This document shows positions 1-8,866 of a DNA stretch of 9,157 nucleotides, in pieces (position 1 is the first letter of the stretch; every line of letters starts with the position of its first letter). This stretch comes from Acidobacteriota bacterium (lineage in GTDB: Bacteria > Acidobacteriota > Vicinamibacteria > Vicinamibacterales > Vicinamibacteraceae): contig JACDAO010000126.1 of the NCBI GenBank assembly GCA_013695405.1, positions 1-9,157 on the forward strand, given 5' to 3'. Under the pieces are notes generated by a model. That model searched no databases and was not told the origin of the DNA. It worked only from the letters and a program-made list of their open reading frames with translations. The position numbers were made by a program, and so were the translations under genes.

Positions 1-797
1 TGGTGGCGACCTCGGCCGAGCACGGCTTTGCCATCACCGCGGCGCCGATCATCGAGGCGATCACGCCGCGCACCAAGGCGATCGTCATCAACTCGCCGGC
101 CAATCCGACTGGCGCGCTCGTCTCCGAGGCGGAGATGGCCGCGATCGCCGCGGCGATCGCCGGCCGCGACATCTGGGTCATTCTCGACCTCTGCTACGAG
201 AAGCTGATCTACGACCCGGTGCCGCACAACCTGCCGCGCGTGCTGGTCGAGACCATGCGCGACCACACCATCCTGACCGGCTCGGCCTCCAAGGCCTACG
301 CGATGACCGGGTGGCGCTGCGGCTGGGTGCTGGCGCCCAAGGAAGTGGTTGCCTCCTGCAACGCGATCCAGAGTCACTCCACCAGTAACGTCTGCTCGAT
401 CACCCAGAAGGCCGTCGTCGCGGCCCTCAACGGATCGCAGCAGTGCGTCACCGCCATGCTCGACGAGTACCGCGATCGGCGTGACCTGATCTGGTCGCTG
501 ATGACCAGCGACCCGCGGGTGCGCTGCGTCAAGCCGGCCGGCGCGTTCTACTTGTTCGTGGACATCTCGGCGCTGCTGTCTGTGGACGGGCTGCGCACCA
601 GCAACGACTTCTGCCAGGCGTTACTCGAGGACAAGCACGTGGTGGTGACGGCCGGCGAGGCCTTCGACGCGCCGGGCTTCTTCCGGCTCTCGTATGCGGC
701 GTCGGTCGACCGGCTGGAGGAGGCGGCGCGCCGGTTCCACGCGTTCATCGATGCGGTCGACGCCGGGCAGTATGCCGGCAAGGCCGCCAGCGTCTAG
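1..797 (+). CDS. Class I/II PLP-dependent aminotransferase (5' part missing)
   Basis: This is the C-terminal 264 codons of a fold-type I aminotransferase of the aspartate aminotransferase superfamily, which moves an amino group between an amino acid and a 2-oxo acid using pyridoxal phosphate. The frame enters from the left edge, so the GTG at position 3 is probably an internal valine. Numbering from that codon, visible landmarks are NSPANPTG (30-37, the NPTG cofactor/substrate motif), DLCYEKLIYD (62-71, with the Asp and Tyr that contact PLP), SASKAYAMTGWR (94-105, where K97 is the expected Schiff-base lysine) and FFRLSYA near the C-terminus, whose Arg normally binds the substrate carboxylate. 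Families usually run about 390-400 residues, so roughly a third lies outside the window. Substrate cannot be read from what is seen. The stop is followed after four bases by a GlcD-like oxidase, suggesting a shared transcript and a 2-oxo-acid link such as glyoxylate or pyruvate, which is inference. Confidence 0.93.
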   Translation, partial: VATSAEHGFAITAAPIIEAITPRTKAIVINSPANPTGALVSEAEMAAIAAAIAGRDIWVILDLCYEKLIYDPVPHNLPRVLVETMRDHTILTGSASKAYAMTGWRCGWVLAPKEVVASCNAIQSHSTSNVCSITQKAVVAALNGSQQCVTAMLDEYRDRRDLIWSLMTSDPRVRCVKPAGAFYLFVDISALLSVDGLRTSNDFCQALLEDKHVVVTAGEAFDAPGFFRLSYAASVDRLEEAARRFHAFIDAVDAGQYAGKAASV

Positions 798-801
798 GCC
801 G

Positions 802-2241
802 ATGACCCGTCCGGCCGTCACGACTGCTGCGCCCGCGCTCGACGCGTCGTTCCTCGACGCACTGCGGGCCGCGGTCGGGGCGGCGCACGTGAGCATTGAC
901 GACGAGCAGCGCCGGCAGTACGGCATGGACGCCCTCAAGAAGGGGCGCCCGGCCGACGTCGTGGTGCATCCGGGCTCTCCCGAGGAGGTGTCCGCGGTCC
1001 TCGCTGCCTGCAGCGCGCACCGCGTGCCGGTGGTGCCGCGCGGCGGCGGCACCGGCTATACCGGCGGCGCGGTCCCGACCGCCGGCGGCGTGGTGCTGGC
1101 GCTCGATCGCCTCGACCGCATCCTCGAGATCGACGAACTGAACCTTCTGGCGGTGGTCGAGTGCCACGTCATCACCGGCGATCTGCAGCGCGCCGTCGAG
1201 GCGGTCGGCTTGTTCTACCCGCCGGACCCGGCCAGCCTGGCCACCTCGACGATCGGCGGCAACGTCGCCGAGTGTGCTGGTGGCCCGCGCGCCTTCAAGT
1301 ACGGCGTGACCAAGCGCTACATCCTCGGGCTGGAGGCCGTGCTCGCGTCCGGCGAGATCATCCACACCGGCGGCAAGAGCGTGAAGAACGTGGTCGGCTA
1401 CGACCTGACCCAGTTGCTGACCGGGTCGGAAGGGACGTTGGCCGTGATCACCAAGGTGATCGTCCGGCTGATCCCGCTGCCGCCCACACAGGTCACGCTG
1501 CGGGCGAGCTTCGTCGACATTGGCGCGGCCGTCGCGGCGGTCACCAACCTGATTCGCGCCCGGGTCATTCCGTCGGCCCTGGAGCTGATCGACGCCGACT
1601 CGCTCGAAGCCGTGGCGCGGCAGCTCGAGACGCGGGCGCTGGCGCCACCGGGCACCGGGGCGATCCTGCTGCTCGAAGTCGACGGGCTCGAACAGGCCGC
1701 CCGCGAGGAGGCCCGGCGGGTCGACCAGTCCTGTCGCGAGGCGGGCGCCACCGAGGTGCTGGTGGCGCACGATCAGGCGACACGCGATGAGCTGTGGCGT
1801 GTCCGGCGCGCCCTGTCGACGTCGCTGAAGGTGCTGGCGCCACTCAAGATCAACCACGACGTGGTGGTGCCCAGGGGCCGGGTCCCGGAACTGTTCGCGC
1901 TGATTGCCCGCATCAGGCGCGACTACCGCCTGCTGATCCCCTGCTTCGGCCACGTCGGCGACGGCAACATTCACGTCAACATGCTGCTGGACCCCGCCGA
2001 CGAGGACATGATCGCGCGGTCCCATGCGGCCGAGCAGGTGCTGTTCGAGGGCGTGGTCGCGCTCGAGGGATCGATCAGCGGCGAGCATGGCATCGGCTTC
2101 TCGAAGCTGCCCTTCCTGCACCTCGAGCTGACGCCGATCGAGATCGATCTGCTGCGCCGCATCAAGGCCGCCTTCGATCCCCTGAACATCCTCAACCCGG
2201 GCAAGGTGTTTCCACCGCAGACTGATGGCGGTGCGCCGTAG
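802..2241 (+). CDS. FAD-linked oxidase, GlcD family (glycolate / D-2-hydroxyacid dehydrogenase)
   Basis: A 479-residue flavoprotein of the vanillyl-alcohol-oxidase/GlcD type, expected to oxidise a 2-hydroxy acid such as glycolate or D-lactate to the 2-oxo acid. The N-terminal FAD-binding domain shows the pyrophosphate loop PRGGGTGYTGGA (79-90), PPDPAS (140-145) with STIGGNVAECAGG (149-161), and VGYDLTQLLTGSEGT (198-212). The C-terminal FAD-oxidase domain shows HVGDGNIHVN (384-393), GEHGIG (427-432) and the closing LNPGKVF (464-470). The length matches the GlcD subunit. The ATG at 802 is preferred because it lies just after the aminotransferase stop and its product begins like family members; the open frame extends upstream to 694, but that would overlap the previous gene by over 100 bases. 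There is no clear Shine-Dalgarno, so translational coupling to the upstream gene is likely. No glcE or glcF follows, because the next gene is convergent. It may act alone, with subunits encoded elsewhere, or be a D-lactate or other hydroxyacid dehydrogenase; the sequence does not decide substrate. Confidence 0.93.
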   Translation: MTRPAVTTAAPALDASFLDALRAAVGAAHVSIDDEQRRQYGMDALKKGRPADVVVHPGSPEEVSAVLAACSAHRVPVVPRGGGTGYTGGAVPTAGGVVLALDRLDRILEIDELNLLAVVECHVITGDLQRAVEAVGLFYPPDPASLATSTIGGNVAECAGGPRAFKYGVTKRYILGLEAVLASGEIIHTGGKSVKNVVGYDLTQLLTGSEGTLAVITKVIVRLIPLPPTQVTLRASFVDIGAAVAAVTNLIRARVIPSALELIDADSLEAVARQLETRALAPPGTGAILLLEVDGLEQAAREEARRVDQSCREAGATEVLVAHDQATRDELWRVRRALSTSLKVLAPLKINHDVVVPRGRVPELFALIARIRRDYRLLIPCFGHVGDGNIHVNMLLDPADEDMIARSHAAEQVLFEGVVALEGSISGEHGIGFSKLPFLHLELTPIEIDLLRRIKAAFDPLNILNPGKVFPPQTDGGAP

Positions 2242-2262
2242 CTGCTGGACTTGTCCAGCGGC
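2241..2262. terminator. Hairpin 1 of the convergent junction
   Basis: GCTGGAC (2244-2250) and GTCCAGC (2253-2259) are perfect inverted repeats around TT. Three further pairs, including one G-U wobble, extend the stem to 2241 and 2262. It starts at the last base of the GlcD-like stop codon. No T-run follows on either strand, so it is not a canonical intrinsic terminator; it may act as an mRNA 3'-end stabiliser or a Rho-assisted end point for the plus-strand unit. Confidence 0.5.
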
Positions 2263-2264
2263 GA

Positions 2265-2284
2265 CCGTCGGACGAGTCCGACGG
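2265..2284. terminator. Hairpin 2 of the convergent junction
   Basis: CCGTCGGA (2265-2272) pairs perfectly with TCCGACGG (2277-2284) around a four-base loop. The stem ends at the base next to the minus-strand glycosyltransferase stop codon (2285-2287), so it would form immediately after that stop in the minus-strand mRNA. There is no T-run. Together with hairpin 1 it fills almost the whole gap between the two converging genes, which suggests a paired 3'-end structure, one for each direction. Confidence 0.5.
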
Positions 2285-3976
2285 CTACTGGTTGGTGACC
2301 AGCAGAACGGTCTCGAGGTCGCGTGACGGGTCGGGCCAGAGCAGCGTGCGCAGCCGGACACCGGCCGGGTTGAAGTACTGCACCTCGGCCAGCGTGCGGG
2401 TCTGCAAGCCGTGATCGCGGGTCAGCCGGTCGAGGTCGTCACGGGTGATCACGCACAGCACCCGGGTCGACTGCTGCAGGAACGCCACCACCGCGGCAGG
2501 CTCCACGAGATCGGTCTGCTTGACGCCGGTGTAGAACACCAGGTTGCGGACGAACACGCGATGGGTCGCCGAGGGTTCGCCGTGGTAGACCGCGGTATAG
2601 GTGCGAGCCATCACCTGCACCGGTTCGAGATCGGCGGCGGTGGCCACCGAGTACTGCAGTGACAGCAACGTCGCGATCGAGGCGGCCGCCAGCGTCACCG
2701 GCAGCGCCCAGCGGCGCCGGCTCCAGCTCGCCACCAGCACCGACACGGCCGCGATCGTGATCACGCCGCTGCCGACCAGGGCCAGCGACGGCGTCAGGGC
2801 GAACAGCAGTGGGCGGGCGCGGTGCAGCAACACGCCGAGGGTGAACAGAATCAGCGCCGACAGCGTGCCACACCAGGCCAGCGCGGTCTGGCGCGGCATC
2901 CGCACCGGCGCATCGGGCAGACGCGCCAGCACCGAGCGGGCAAGCAGCAACGCCATGGGCGGCAGCATCGGCAGGATGTACCGCGGCTGCTTGCCGATCG
3001 ACAGCGAGTAGAAGACTAACGGCACCGCCGCCCACAAGATCGCGCGCCACTCGGCACGCGTCACCAGCCGGGTACCGGAGAAGACGCGACGCCAGGTCGG
3101 CAGCCACAGCAGGATGAACGGCGACCACGGCAGCAGGCCGCCGAGCACGATCGGCACGTAGAACCAGAACGGGCGGGGGTCGTTGTAGCGGTCGGTTGCG
3201 AATCGTTCGAGATTCTCGCCGACGAAGAAGCGGTGGATGTACGCGGGCCCGTGGTGCTGCAGCATCGCCAGGAACCACGGCGCGGCGACCAGCGTGACCA
3301 GCCCGGCGACCAGCAGGACGTCGGTGACGCGCGGTTGCCAGCCGACGACGTCGCCGGCGCGTCCCGAGGGCCGCTCCTTCCACCACACCGGGGCGACCGC
3401 GAGCATCGGCAGCACCAGCGCCACCGGGCCCTTGGCCAGCAGGCCGAGGCCCATCATCACCGCCGCACACGCCAGCCACGTGCGACGCCGCGCGGGGGAG
3501 ACAGCGGGTGCGGCCAGCGGCACCCCGACGCCCTCGATCAGTCCCCAGGTCGCGGCGGCGATGAAGAACGCCAGCGGCAGGTCGGGCAGCGACAAGCGCC
3601 CGATCGAGAAATAGCCAAAGCTGGTGGCGACGATGGTCGCCGCGAAGAAGCCGGTCGCGGCATCGAACCAGCGCCGGCCGACCAGGTAGGTGAGCAGCGA
3701 CAGGCCGAGGCCGGCCAGCGCCGACGGCACGCGCGCCGCCGCCTCGCCGACACCCGCCGCCTTGTAGGCGACTGCCACGAACCAGTAGAACAGGATTGGT
3801 TTCTGGAAGCGCAGCTCGTAGTTGTAGTGGGGCGTGAGCCAGTCGCCCGAGTGCACCATCTCGCGCGCGGCCTCGGCGTAGAACGCCTCGTCGGAATCAC
3901 CGATGGCGCCGCGACCGAGGCCTGCAAAGAAGGTCAGGAAGCAGACCAGGCCGAGAATGAGCACATGCCGCGACAC
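2285..3976 (-). CDS. Glycosyltransferase family 39 (PMT/ArnT-like), integral membrane
   Basis: A multi-pass inner-membrane glycosyltransferase of the GT-C fold, a family that transfers sugars from polyprenyl-phosphate donors to protein, lipid A or other envelope acceptors on the periplasmic side. With the GTG at 3976 as residue 1 (563 residues), a first membrane helix is followed by the first periplasmic loop [15 protein letters not shown], whose D29-E30 is the family acidic motif, then [10 protein letters not shown] and QKPILFYW (K59, P60). A second acidic position, [10 protein letters not shown] (D132), also matches. About ten more hydrophobic segments follow, then a soluble C-terminal domain of roughly 110 residues. 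The start is uncertain. The frame stays open with an ATG at 4078 (597 residues) and a GTG at 4027, but the codons around 3992-4018 nearly all end in A or T, unlike the gene body, so that region looks non-coding. No good Shine-Dalgarno precedes any candidate. Donor and acceptor are unknown. It is divergent from rho and convergent with the GlcD-like gene, so probably monocistronic. Confidence 0.9.
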   Translation of the reverse strand: MSRHVLILGLVCFLTFFAGLGRGAIGDSDEAFYAEAAREMVHSGDWLTPHYNYELRFQKPILFYWFVAVAYKAAGVGEAAARVPSALAGLGLSLLTYLVGRRWFDAATGFFAATIVATSFGYFSIGRLSLPDLPLAFFIAAATWGLIEGVGVPLAAPAVSPARRRTWLACAAVMMGLGLLAKGPVALVLPMLAVAPVWWKERPSGRAGDVVGWQPRVTDVLLVAGLVTLVAAPWFLAMLQHHGPAYIHRFFVGENLERFATDRYNDPRPFWFYVPIVLGGLLPWSPFILLWLPTWRRVFSGTRLVTRAEWRAILWAAVPLVFYSLSIGKQPRYILPMLPPMALLLARSVLARLPDAPVRMPRQTALAWCGTLSALILFTLGVLLHRARPLLFALTPSLALVGSGVITIAAVSVLVASWSRRRWALPVTLAAASIATLLSLQYSVATAADLEPVQVMARTYTAVYHGEPSATHRVFVRNLVFYTGVKQTDLVEPAAVVAFLQQSTRVLCVITRDDLDRLTRDHGLQTRTLAEVQYFNPAGVRLRTLLWPDPSRDLETVLLVTNQ

Positions 3977-3988
3977 GCTGGAGGCGAA

Positions 3989-4017
3989 TTCTACACCATC
4001 GCTTTTTGCGCTATACT
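3989..4017. promoter_or_regulatory. Candidate overlapping divergent promoters (glycosyltransferase / rho)
   Basis: This is the AT-richest short stretch of the window. On the plus strand TATACT (4012-4017) differs from the sigma-70 -10 consensus at one position and would give rho a leader of about 90 bases. On the minus strand 3994-3989 reads TAGAAT, also one mismatch from consensus, and would place the glycosyltransferase start of transcription a few bases before the GTG at 3976. The two hexamers are 17 bases apart, so each sits where the other's -35 element would be. Neither -35 matches well, so the assignment is tentative. Confidence 0.4.
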
Positions 4018-4113
4018 GCGCGTTCACCTCGTGGTTCCGGGTGTCTGCCCCCGCGTCGTCCCGTGATCTCCCGGGCATCCCCAACCGCTTCAACACTCCA
4101 ACCAGTCCACAGC
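4018..4113 (+). promoter_or_regulatory. C-rich, G-poor rho leader; possible rut-like autoregulatory site
   Basis: Between the candidate rho promoter and its ATG lies a leader with a strong strand bias. In 4079-4113 I count 18 C, 10 A, 4 T and 3 G, far from the roughly balanced C and G of the surrounding genes. Pyrimidine-C steps recur (for example CCAACCGCTTC and CACTCCAACCAGTCC). C-rich, G-poor, unstructured RNA is the known preference of the Rho primary binding site, and rho in Escherichia coli is autoregulated by termination in its leader. The segment runs up to the start codon and contains no Shine-Dalgarno. Assigning it as a rut site is inference. Confidence 0.4.
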
Positions 4114-5499
<1,386 letters not shown>

Positions 5500-5517
5500 C
5501 CCGCGCATCGCCCCGGC

Positions 5518-6135
5518 TTAGCCCGGACCCCGGACCATCGGGACGAAACGAACCGGCATCAGCGTCCGCTCGCGGTACCCGGTCGGCGTACGCTCGATCA
5601 CCATCAATTCCTGCCAGTCGGTGCCCACCGGCACCACCAGCCGGCCGCCGACACGCAACTGCTGACGCAACGCCTCCGGCACCTCCGGAGGCGCCGCCGT
5701 CACGACGATGGCGTCGAACGGCGCATGCTCGGGCCAGCCGGCGTATCCGTCGCCCTGCCGAGCGTGCACGTTCGTGTAGCCGATCGCTTGCAGGTTCGCG
5801 GCGGCGCGCTCGGCCAGCGCCGGAATCAGTTCGATCGAGTACACCGTGCGCGCCAGCTCGGCCAGCACCGCGGTCTGGTAGCCGGACCCGGTGCCGATCT
5901 CGAGCACCACGTGGTCTGCCGAGATCGCCGCGGCTTCGCTCATGGCCGCGACGATGTACGGCTGCGAGATGGTCTGCGCGTGACCAATCGAGAGCGGGCT
6001 GTCGCCGTACGCCACCGGCCGCGCCTCGTCGGACACGAAGCGGTGCCGCGGCACCCGGCGCATGACCTCCAGCACGCGCGGGTCGGTCACCCCACGCGCC
6101 GCGATCTGGGTGCGTACCATCTCCTCGCGTTGCAT
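5518..6135 (-). CDS. pcm: Protein-L-isoaspartate O-methyltransferase (Pcm), conservative start
   Basis: Pcm transfers a methyl group from S-adenosylmethionine to isoaspartyl residues that form spontaneously in aged proteins, the first step of their repair. From the ATG at 6135 the protein is 205 residues, close to the 208 of E. coli Pcm. It shows [10 protein letters not shown] (51-60), the SAM-binding [14 protein letters not shown] (78-91), acidic E102 in YSIEL for the SAM ribose, QGDGYAGWP (127-135), [14 protein letters not shown] (140-153) and the C-terminal VRFVPMV (195-201). A GGGAG at 6149-6145 sits nine bases before this ATG and supports it. TTG at 6159 is a weaker alternative without a ribosome site. 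The frame also continues upstream to overlap the clpB stop and encodes a lipoprotein-like signal, described separately, so the true product may be longer and exported. It is the last gene of the dnaJ-clpB-pcm series. Confidence 0.95.
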   Translation of the reverse strand: MQREEMVRTQIAARGVTDPRVLEVMRRVPRHRFVSDEARPVAYGDSPLSIGHAQTISQPYIVAAMSEAAAISADHVVLEIGTGSGYQTAVLAELARTVYSIELIPALAERAAANLQAIGYTNVHARQGDGYAGWPEHAPFDAIVVTAAPPEVPEALRQQLRVGGRLVVPVGTDWQELMVIERTPTGYRERTLMPVRFVPMVRGPG

Positions 6136-6207
6136 GGTGAATGACTCCCGGCCGGTCAAGCAGCCAGCCGCAACCAGGCCGGCCGCGATGGTGAGGATCG
6201 TCCTCAG
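6136..6207 (-). other. In-frame upstream extension of pcm: lipoprotein-like signal from a CTG codon
   Basis: Reading the pcm frame upstream of the ATG gives 24 more codons back to CTG (6207-6205), which overlaps the clpB TGA (6206-6204) as CTGA. With initiator Met the peptide would read [16 protein letters not shown] followed by LTGRESFT: a positive charge at residue 2, an uncharged hydrophobic run, and a Cys at 16 preceded by VAAG. It satisfies the general prokaryotic lipoprotein pattern as I remember it, including no charged residue in the six positions before the lipobox. No ATG, GTG or TTG exists in this frame upstream of the TTG at 6159, which is why standard gene calling would miss it. 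A weak purine-rich GAGGCGG in the clpB end could serve as ribosome site. Whether it is translated is unknown. Confidence 0.45.
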
Positions 6208-8813
6208 TGGACCACCGCCTCGCGCTTCTCGAACGCCAGCGCGTCGTCGACCACGTCGAGCGACACCTCGTCGCCCTCACGGAAGCGCCCTTCGAGGACC
6301 GCCATCGCCAGCGGGTCCAGGACCCGCCGCTGCAGCGTCCGCTTCAACGGCCTGGCGCCGTACAGCGGGTCGTAGCCCTCGTCAACCAGGTGGAGCCGCG
6401 CCGCCTCGCTCAGGTGCAGCGTGATCTTGCGTGCCTGCAGCCGCGCCAGGAGCGTCGCCATCTGCAGGTCGATGATGTGCGCCATGTGCTCGCGGCCGAG
6501 CGGGTGGAAGACGATGATCTCGTCGATCCGGTTGATGAACTCCGGCCGGAAGTGCTCGCGCATCGCCTCGAGCACCTCGCGCCGGGTGCCCTCGTCGACG
6601 CCGCCGCCGCGCACCGCACGATCGGCGAGATGCTGGCTGCCGAGGTTCGAGGTCATCACCACGACGGTGTTCTTGAAGTCCACCGTGCGGCCGCGCGCGT
6701 CGGTCAACCGCCCGTCGTCGAGCAGTTGCAGGAGGACGTTGAGCACCTCGGGATGGGCCTTCTCGATCTCGTCGAACAGCACCACCGCATAGGGACGGCG
6801 GCGGACCGCCTCGGTCAACTGGCCGGCCTCGTCGTAGCCGACATAGCCCGGAGGCGCGCCGATCAACCGAGACACGGTGTGCTTCTCCTGGTACTCGGAC
6901 ATGTCGATGCGCACCATCGCCTGCTCGTCGTCGAACAGGAACTCGGCGAGCGCCCGCGCCAACTCGGTCTTGCCGACCCCGGTCGGGCCGAGGAAGATGA
7001 AGCTGCCGAGCGGCCGATTGGGATCCTGCAGGCCGGCACGCGCACGCCGGATGGCGTTGGCGACCGCACGGATCGCCTCGTCCTGCCCGACCACCCGCTG
7101 GTGGAGCCGGTCCTCCATGCGCACCAGCTTCTGGACCTCGCCCTCGAGCAGTCGGCTCAGCGGGATGTGGGTCCACTTGCTGACCACGTCGGCGATGTCC
7201 TCCTCGTCGACCTCCTCCTTGAGCATCTTCTGGGTCTTCTGCAGGTCGGCCAGGCGGCCTTCTTCCGCAGCCAGTTGCCGCTCGAGCTCAGGCAACCGGC
7301 CGTACTGCAGTTCGGACGCGCGGCCGTAGTCGCCGTCGCGCTGCGCCTGGTCGATGCCGATGCGCAGGGCTTCGGTCTGCTCCTTGACGCGACGGGCGGC
7401 CTGGATCGCCTCCTTCTCCTGATCCCAGTGCGACTGCAGCTGATGTCGGGTCTCCTTGAGGTCCGCCAGCTCGCGCTCCAGCCGGGTGAGGCGATCCTGC
7501 GACGCCGGGTCGGTTTCCTTGCGAAGCGCCTCACGCTCGATCTCGAGCTGCATGATCCGGCGCGCCACCTCGTCGAGTTCGACCGGCATCGAGTCGATCT
7601 CCATGCGCAAGCGCGACGCCGCCTCGTCGACCAGGTCGATGGCCTTGTCGGGCAGGAACCGGTCGGAAATGTAGCGGTCGCTCAGCACCGCGGCGGCGAC
7701 CAGCGCCGCGTCCTTGAGGCGTACGCCGTGGTGGATCTCGTAGCGTTCGCGTAGGCCACGCAGGATGCTGATGGTGTCCTCGACGGACGGCTCGCCGACC
7801 AGGACCGGCTGGAAGCGGCGCTCGAGCGCGGCGTCCTTTTCGATGTGCTTGCGGTACTCGTCCAGGGTGGTGGCGCCGATGGTGTGCAGCTCACCCCGGG
7901 CCAGCATCGGCTTGAGCATGTTCGAGGCGTCGAGCGAACCTTCCGAGGCGCCGGCGCCGACCACCGTGTGCAGTTCGTCGATGAACAGGACGACCTCGCC
8001 CTGGGCGCTCGCGACTTCCTGCAAGACGGCCTTGAGCCGCTCTTCGAACTCACCGCGATACTTCGCGCCGGCCACCAGCGAGCCCATGTCGAGCGTGACA
8101 ATCCGCTTGTGCTTCAGCCCCTCGGGCACATCGCCGCGGACGATCCGCTGCGCCAGGCCTTCGACGATCGCGGTCTTGCCGACGCCGGGCTCGCCAATCA
8201 GCACCGGGTTGTTCTTGGTGCGTCGCGACAGCACCTGGATGACGCGCCGGATTTCCTCGTCGCGGCCGATCACCGGATCGAGCTTGCCGTCGCGGGCCAG
8301 CACGGTCAGCTCGCGACCGTACTTCTCGAGCGCCTGGTATTTGCCTTCGGGGCTCTGATCGGTGACACGTTGCGAGCCGCGCACCGCGACCAGGGCCTGC
8401 AGCACGGCCTCGCGGGTGGCGCCGGCCGCCTGCAGGGCGGTGACCCCAGGGGTGCGGCCGCTCTCGCCGGCAATGGCCAACAGGAAGTGCTCGGTGCTGA
8501 GGTACTCGTCCTTGAGCTGCGCGGCGTCCTTCTCGGCGGCCTCGAAGAGTGCCCGCAGACGTGGGCCGATGCCGGCGTCGCTGCCGCCGTGGACCTTCGG
8601 CCGCTTGGCCAGGTCGGCGTCGACCAGGCGCGCGAGGTCGACCGGGTCGACCTGCATCTTGCGCAGTACGGTCGGCACGATCCCGCCTTGCTGGCCGATC
8701 AGCGTGGCGAGCAGGTGCTCGGGGTCGATTTGGGGGTGGTGCAGGCGGGTGGCGAGTTGTTGCGCCGCCACCACGGCTTCCTGTGCCTTCTCGGTCAGTC
8801 GGTTGAGATTCAT
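6204..8813 (-). CDS. clpB: ATP-dependent disaggregase ClpB (Hsp100)
   Basis: ClpB is the hexameric AAA+ chaperone that, with DnaK/DnaJ/GrpE, threads proteins out of aggregates after heat or other stress. The 869-residue product is full length. It has the Clp N-terminal repeat domain (about 1-145); NBD1 with Walker A GEPGVGKT (207-214), pore-loop KYRG (251-254), Walker B VVLFIDE (274-280) and ERRF arginine finger (331-334); a charged coiled-coil M domain (about 405-530) that separates ClpB from ClpA/ClpC; and NBD2 with GPTGVGKT (609-616), pore loop GAPPGYVGY (652-660), Walker B VVLFDE (677-682), TSNLGS (721-726) and YGARPLKR (818-825). No ClpP-binding IGF/IGL-type loop is evident in NBD2, as expected for a non-proteolytic chaperone. 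The ATG is fixed by a strong GGAGG five bases upstream. It lies 44 bases after a DnaJ-type gene and overlaps the extended pcm frame, so it is the centre of a proteostasis operon. No HspR-type regulator lies between dnaJ and clpB. Confidence 0.98.
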   Translation of the reverse strand: MNLNRLTEKAQEAVVAAQQLATRLHHPQIDPEHLLATLIGQQGGIVPTVLRKMQVDPVDLARLVDADLAKRPKVHGGSDAGIGPRLRALFEAAEKDAAQLKDEYLSTEHFLLAIAGESGRTPGVTALQAAGATREAVLQALVAVRGSQRVTDQSPEGKYQALEKYGRELTVLARDGKLDPVIGRDEEIRRVIQVLSRRTKNNPVLIGEPGVGKTAIVEGLAQRIVRGDVPEGLKHKRIVTLDMGSLVAGAKYRGEFEERLKAVLQEVASAQGEVVLFIDELHTVVGAGASEGSLDASNMLKPMLARGELHTIGATTLDEYRKHIEKDAALERRFQPVLVGEPSVEDTISILRGLRERYEIHHGVRLKDAALVAAAVLSDRYISDRFLPDKAIDLVDEAASRLRMEIDSMPVELDEVARRIMQLEIEREALRKETDPASQDRLTRLERELADLKETRHQLQSHWDQEKEAIQAARRVKEQTEALRIGIDQAQRDGDYGRASELQYGRLPELERQLAAEEGRLADLQKTQKMLKEEVDEEDIADVVSKWTHIPLSRLLEGEVQKLVRMEDRLHQRVVGQDEAIRAVANAIRRARAGLQDPNRPLGSFIFLGPTGVGKTELARALAEFLFDDEQAMVRIDMSEYQEKHTVSRLIGAPPGYVGYDEAGQLTEAVRRRPYAVVLFDEIEKAHPEVLNVLLQLLDDGRLTDARGRTVDFKNTVVVMTSNLGSQHLADRAVRGGGVDEGTRREVLEAMREHFRPEFINRIDEIIVFHPLGREHMAHIIDLQMATLLARLQARKITLHLSEAARLHLVDEGYDPLYGARPLKRTLQRRVLDPLAMAVLEGRFREGDEVSLDVVDDALAFEKREAVVH

Positions 8814-8818
8814 CTGGT

Positions 8819-8823
8819 CCTCC
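8819..8823 (-). promoter_or_regulatory. Strong ribosome binding site of clpB
   Basis: On the minus strand GGAGG precedes the clpB ATG by five bases. It is the only near-consensus Shine-Dalgarno before a complete gene in this window, in keeping with high expression under stress, and it fixes the clpB start. Confidence 0.8.
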
Positions 8824-8850
8824 GGTCGATGTCGCGTCGTCCCGTCAGGT

Positions 8851-8866
8851 CCCGCCGTCAGGCGGG
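8851..8866 (-). promoter_or_regulatory. Hairpin spanning the dnaJ-type stop codon, upstream of clpB
   Basis: CCCGCC (8851-8856) and GGCGGG (8861-8866) form a perfect six-base-pair GC stem around a four-base loop that includes the TGA of the DnaJ-type gene. No T-run follows, so it is not a standard terminator. In the polycistronic mRNA it lies about 28 bases before the clpB ribosome site and might mark a processing or attenuation point. Within the same gap CCGTCAGG occurs twice (8842-8849 and 8855-8862). Function is inference. Confidence 0.3.

Noticed and set aside
694..801. Upstream extension of the GlcD-like gene to an ATG at 694
   Set aside because: It would overlap the aminotransferase by over 100 bases, and the added residues are an Arg/Ser-rich out-of-frame reading of that gene.
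745..2361. A 538-codon minus-strand open frame opposite the GlcD-like gene
   Set aside because: Its translation is rich in Arg, Gln, Asp and His with low complexity and no family motif, while the opposite strand encodes a complete, motif-rich GlcD protein. Long antisense frames are expected in GC-rich coding DNA.
3233..4066. A 277-codon plus-strand frame opposite the glycosyltransferase N-terminus
   Set aside because: Gln/Arg/His-rich shadow of a membrane protein gene; no motif and no coding-like start region.
4006..4113. Upstream extension of Rho to an ATG at 4006
   Set aside because: The ATG at 4006 is not visible in the sequence as a convincing start, the added residues do not resemble Rho, and the stretch has promoter/leader composition with TATACT inside it.
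5500..5530. A possible terminator between rho and pcm
   Set aside because: Only short, weak GC pairings (for example GGC-TTA-GCC) and no T-run are present, so I do not call a terminator in this 18-base convergent gap.
6207..7754. A 515-codon plus-strand open frame opposite clpB
   Set aside because: It is the antisense frame of clpB with no recognisable domain or ribosome site.
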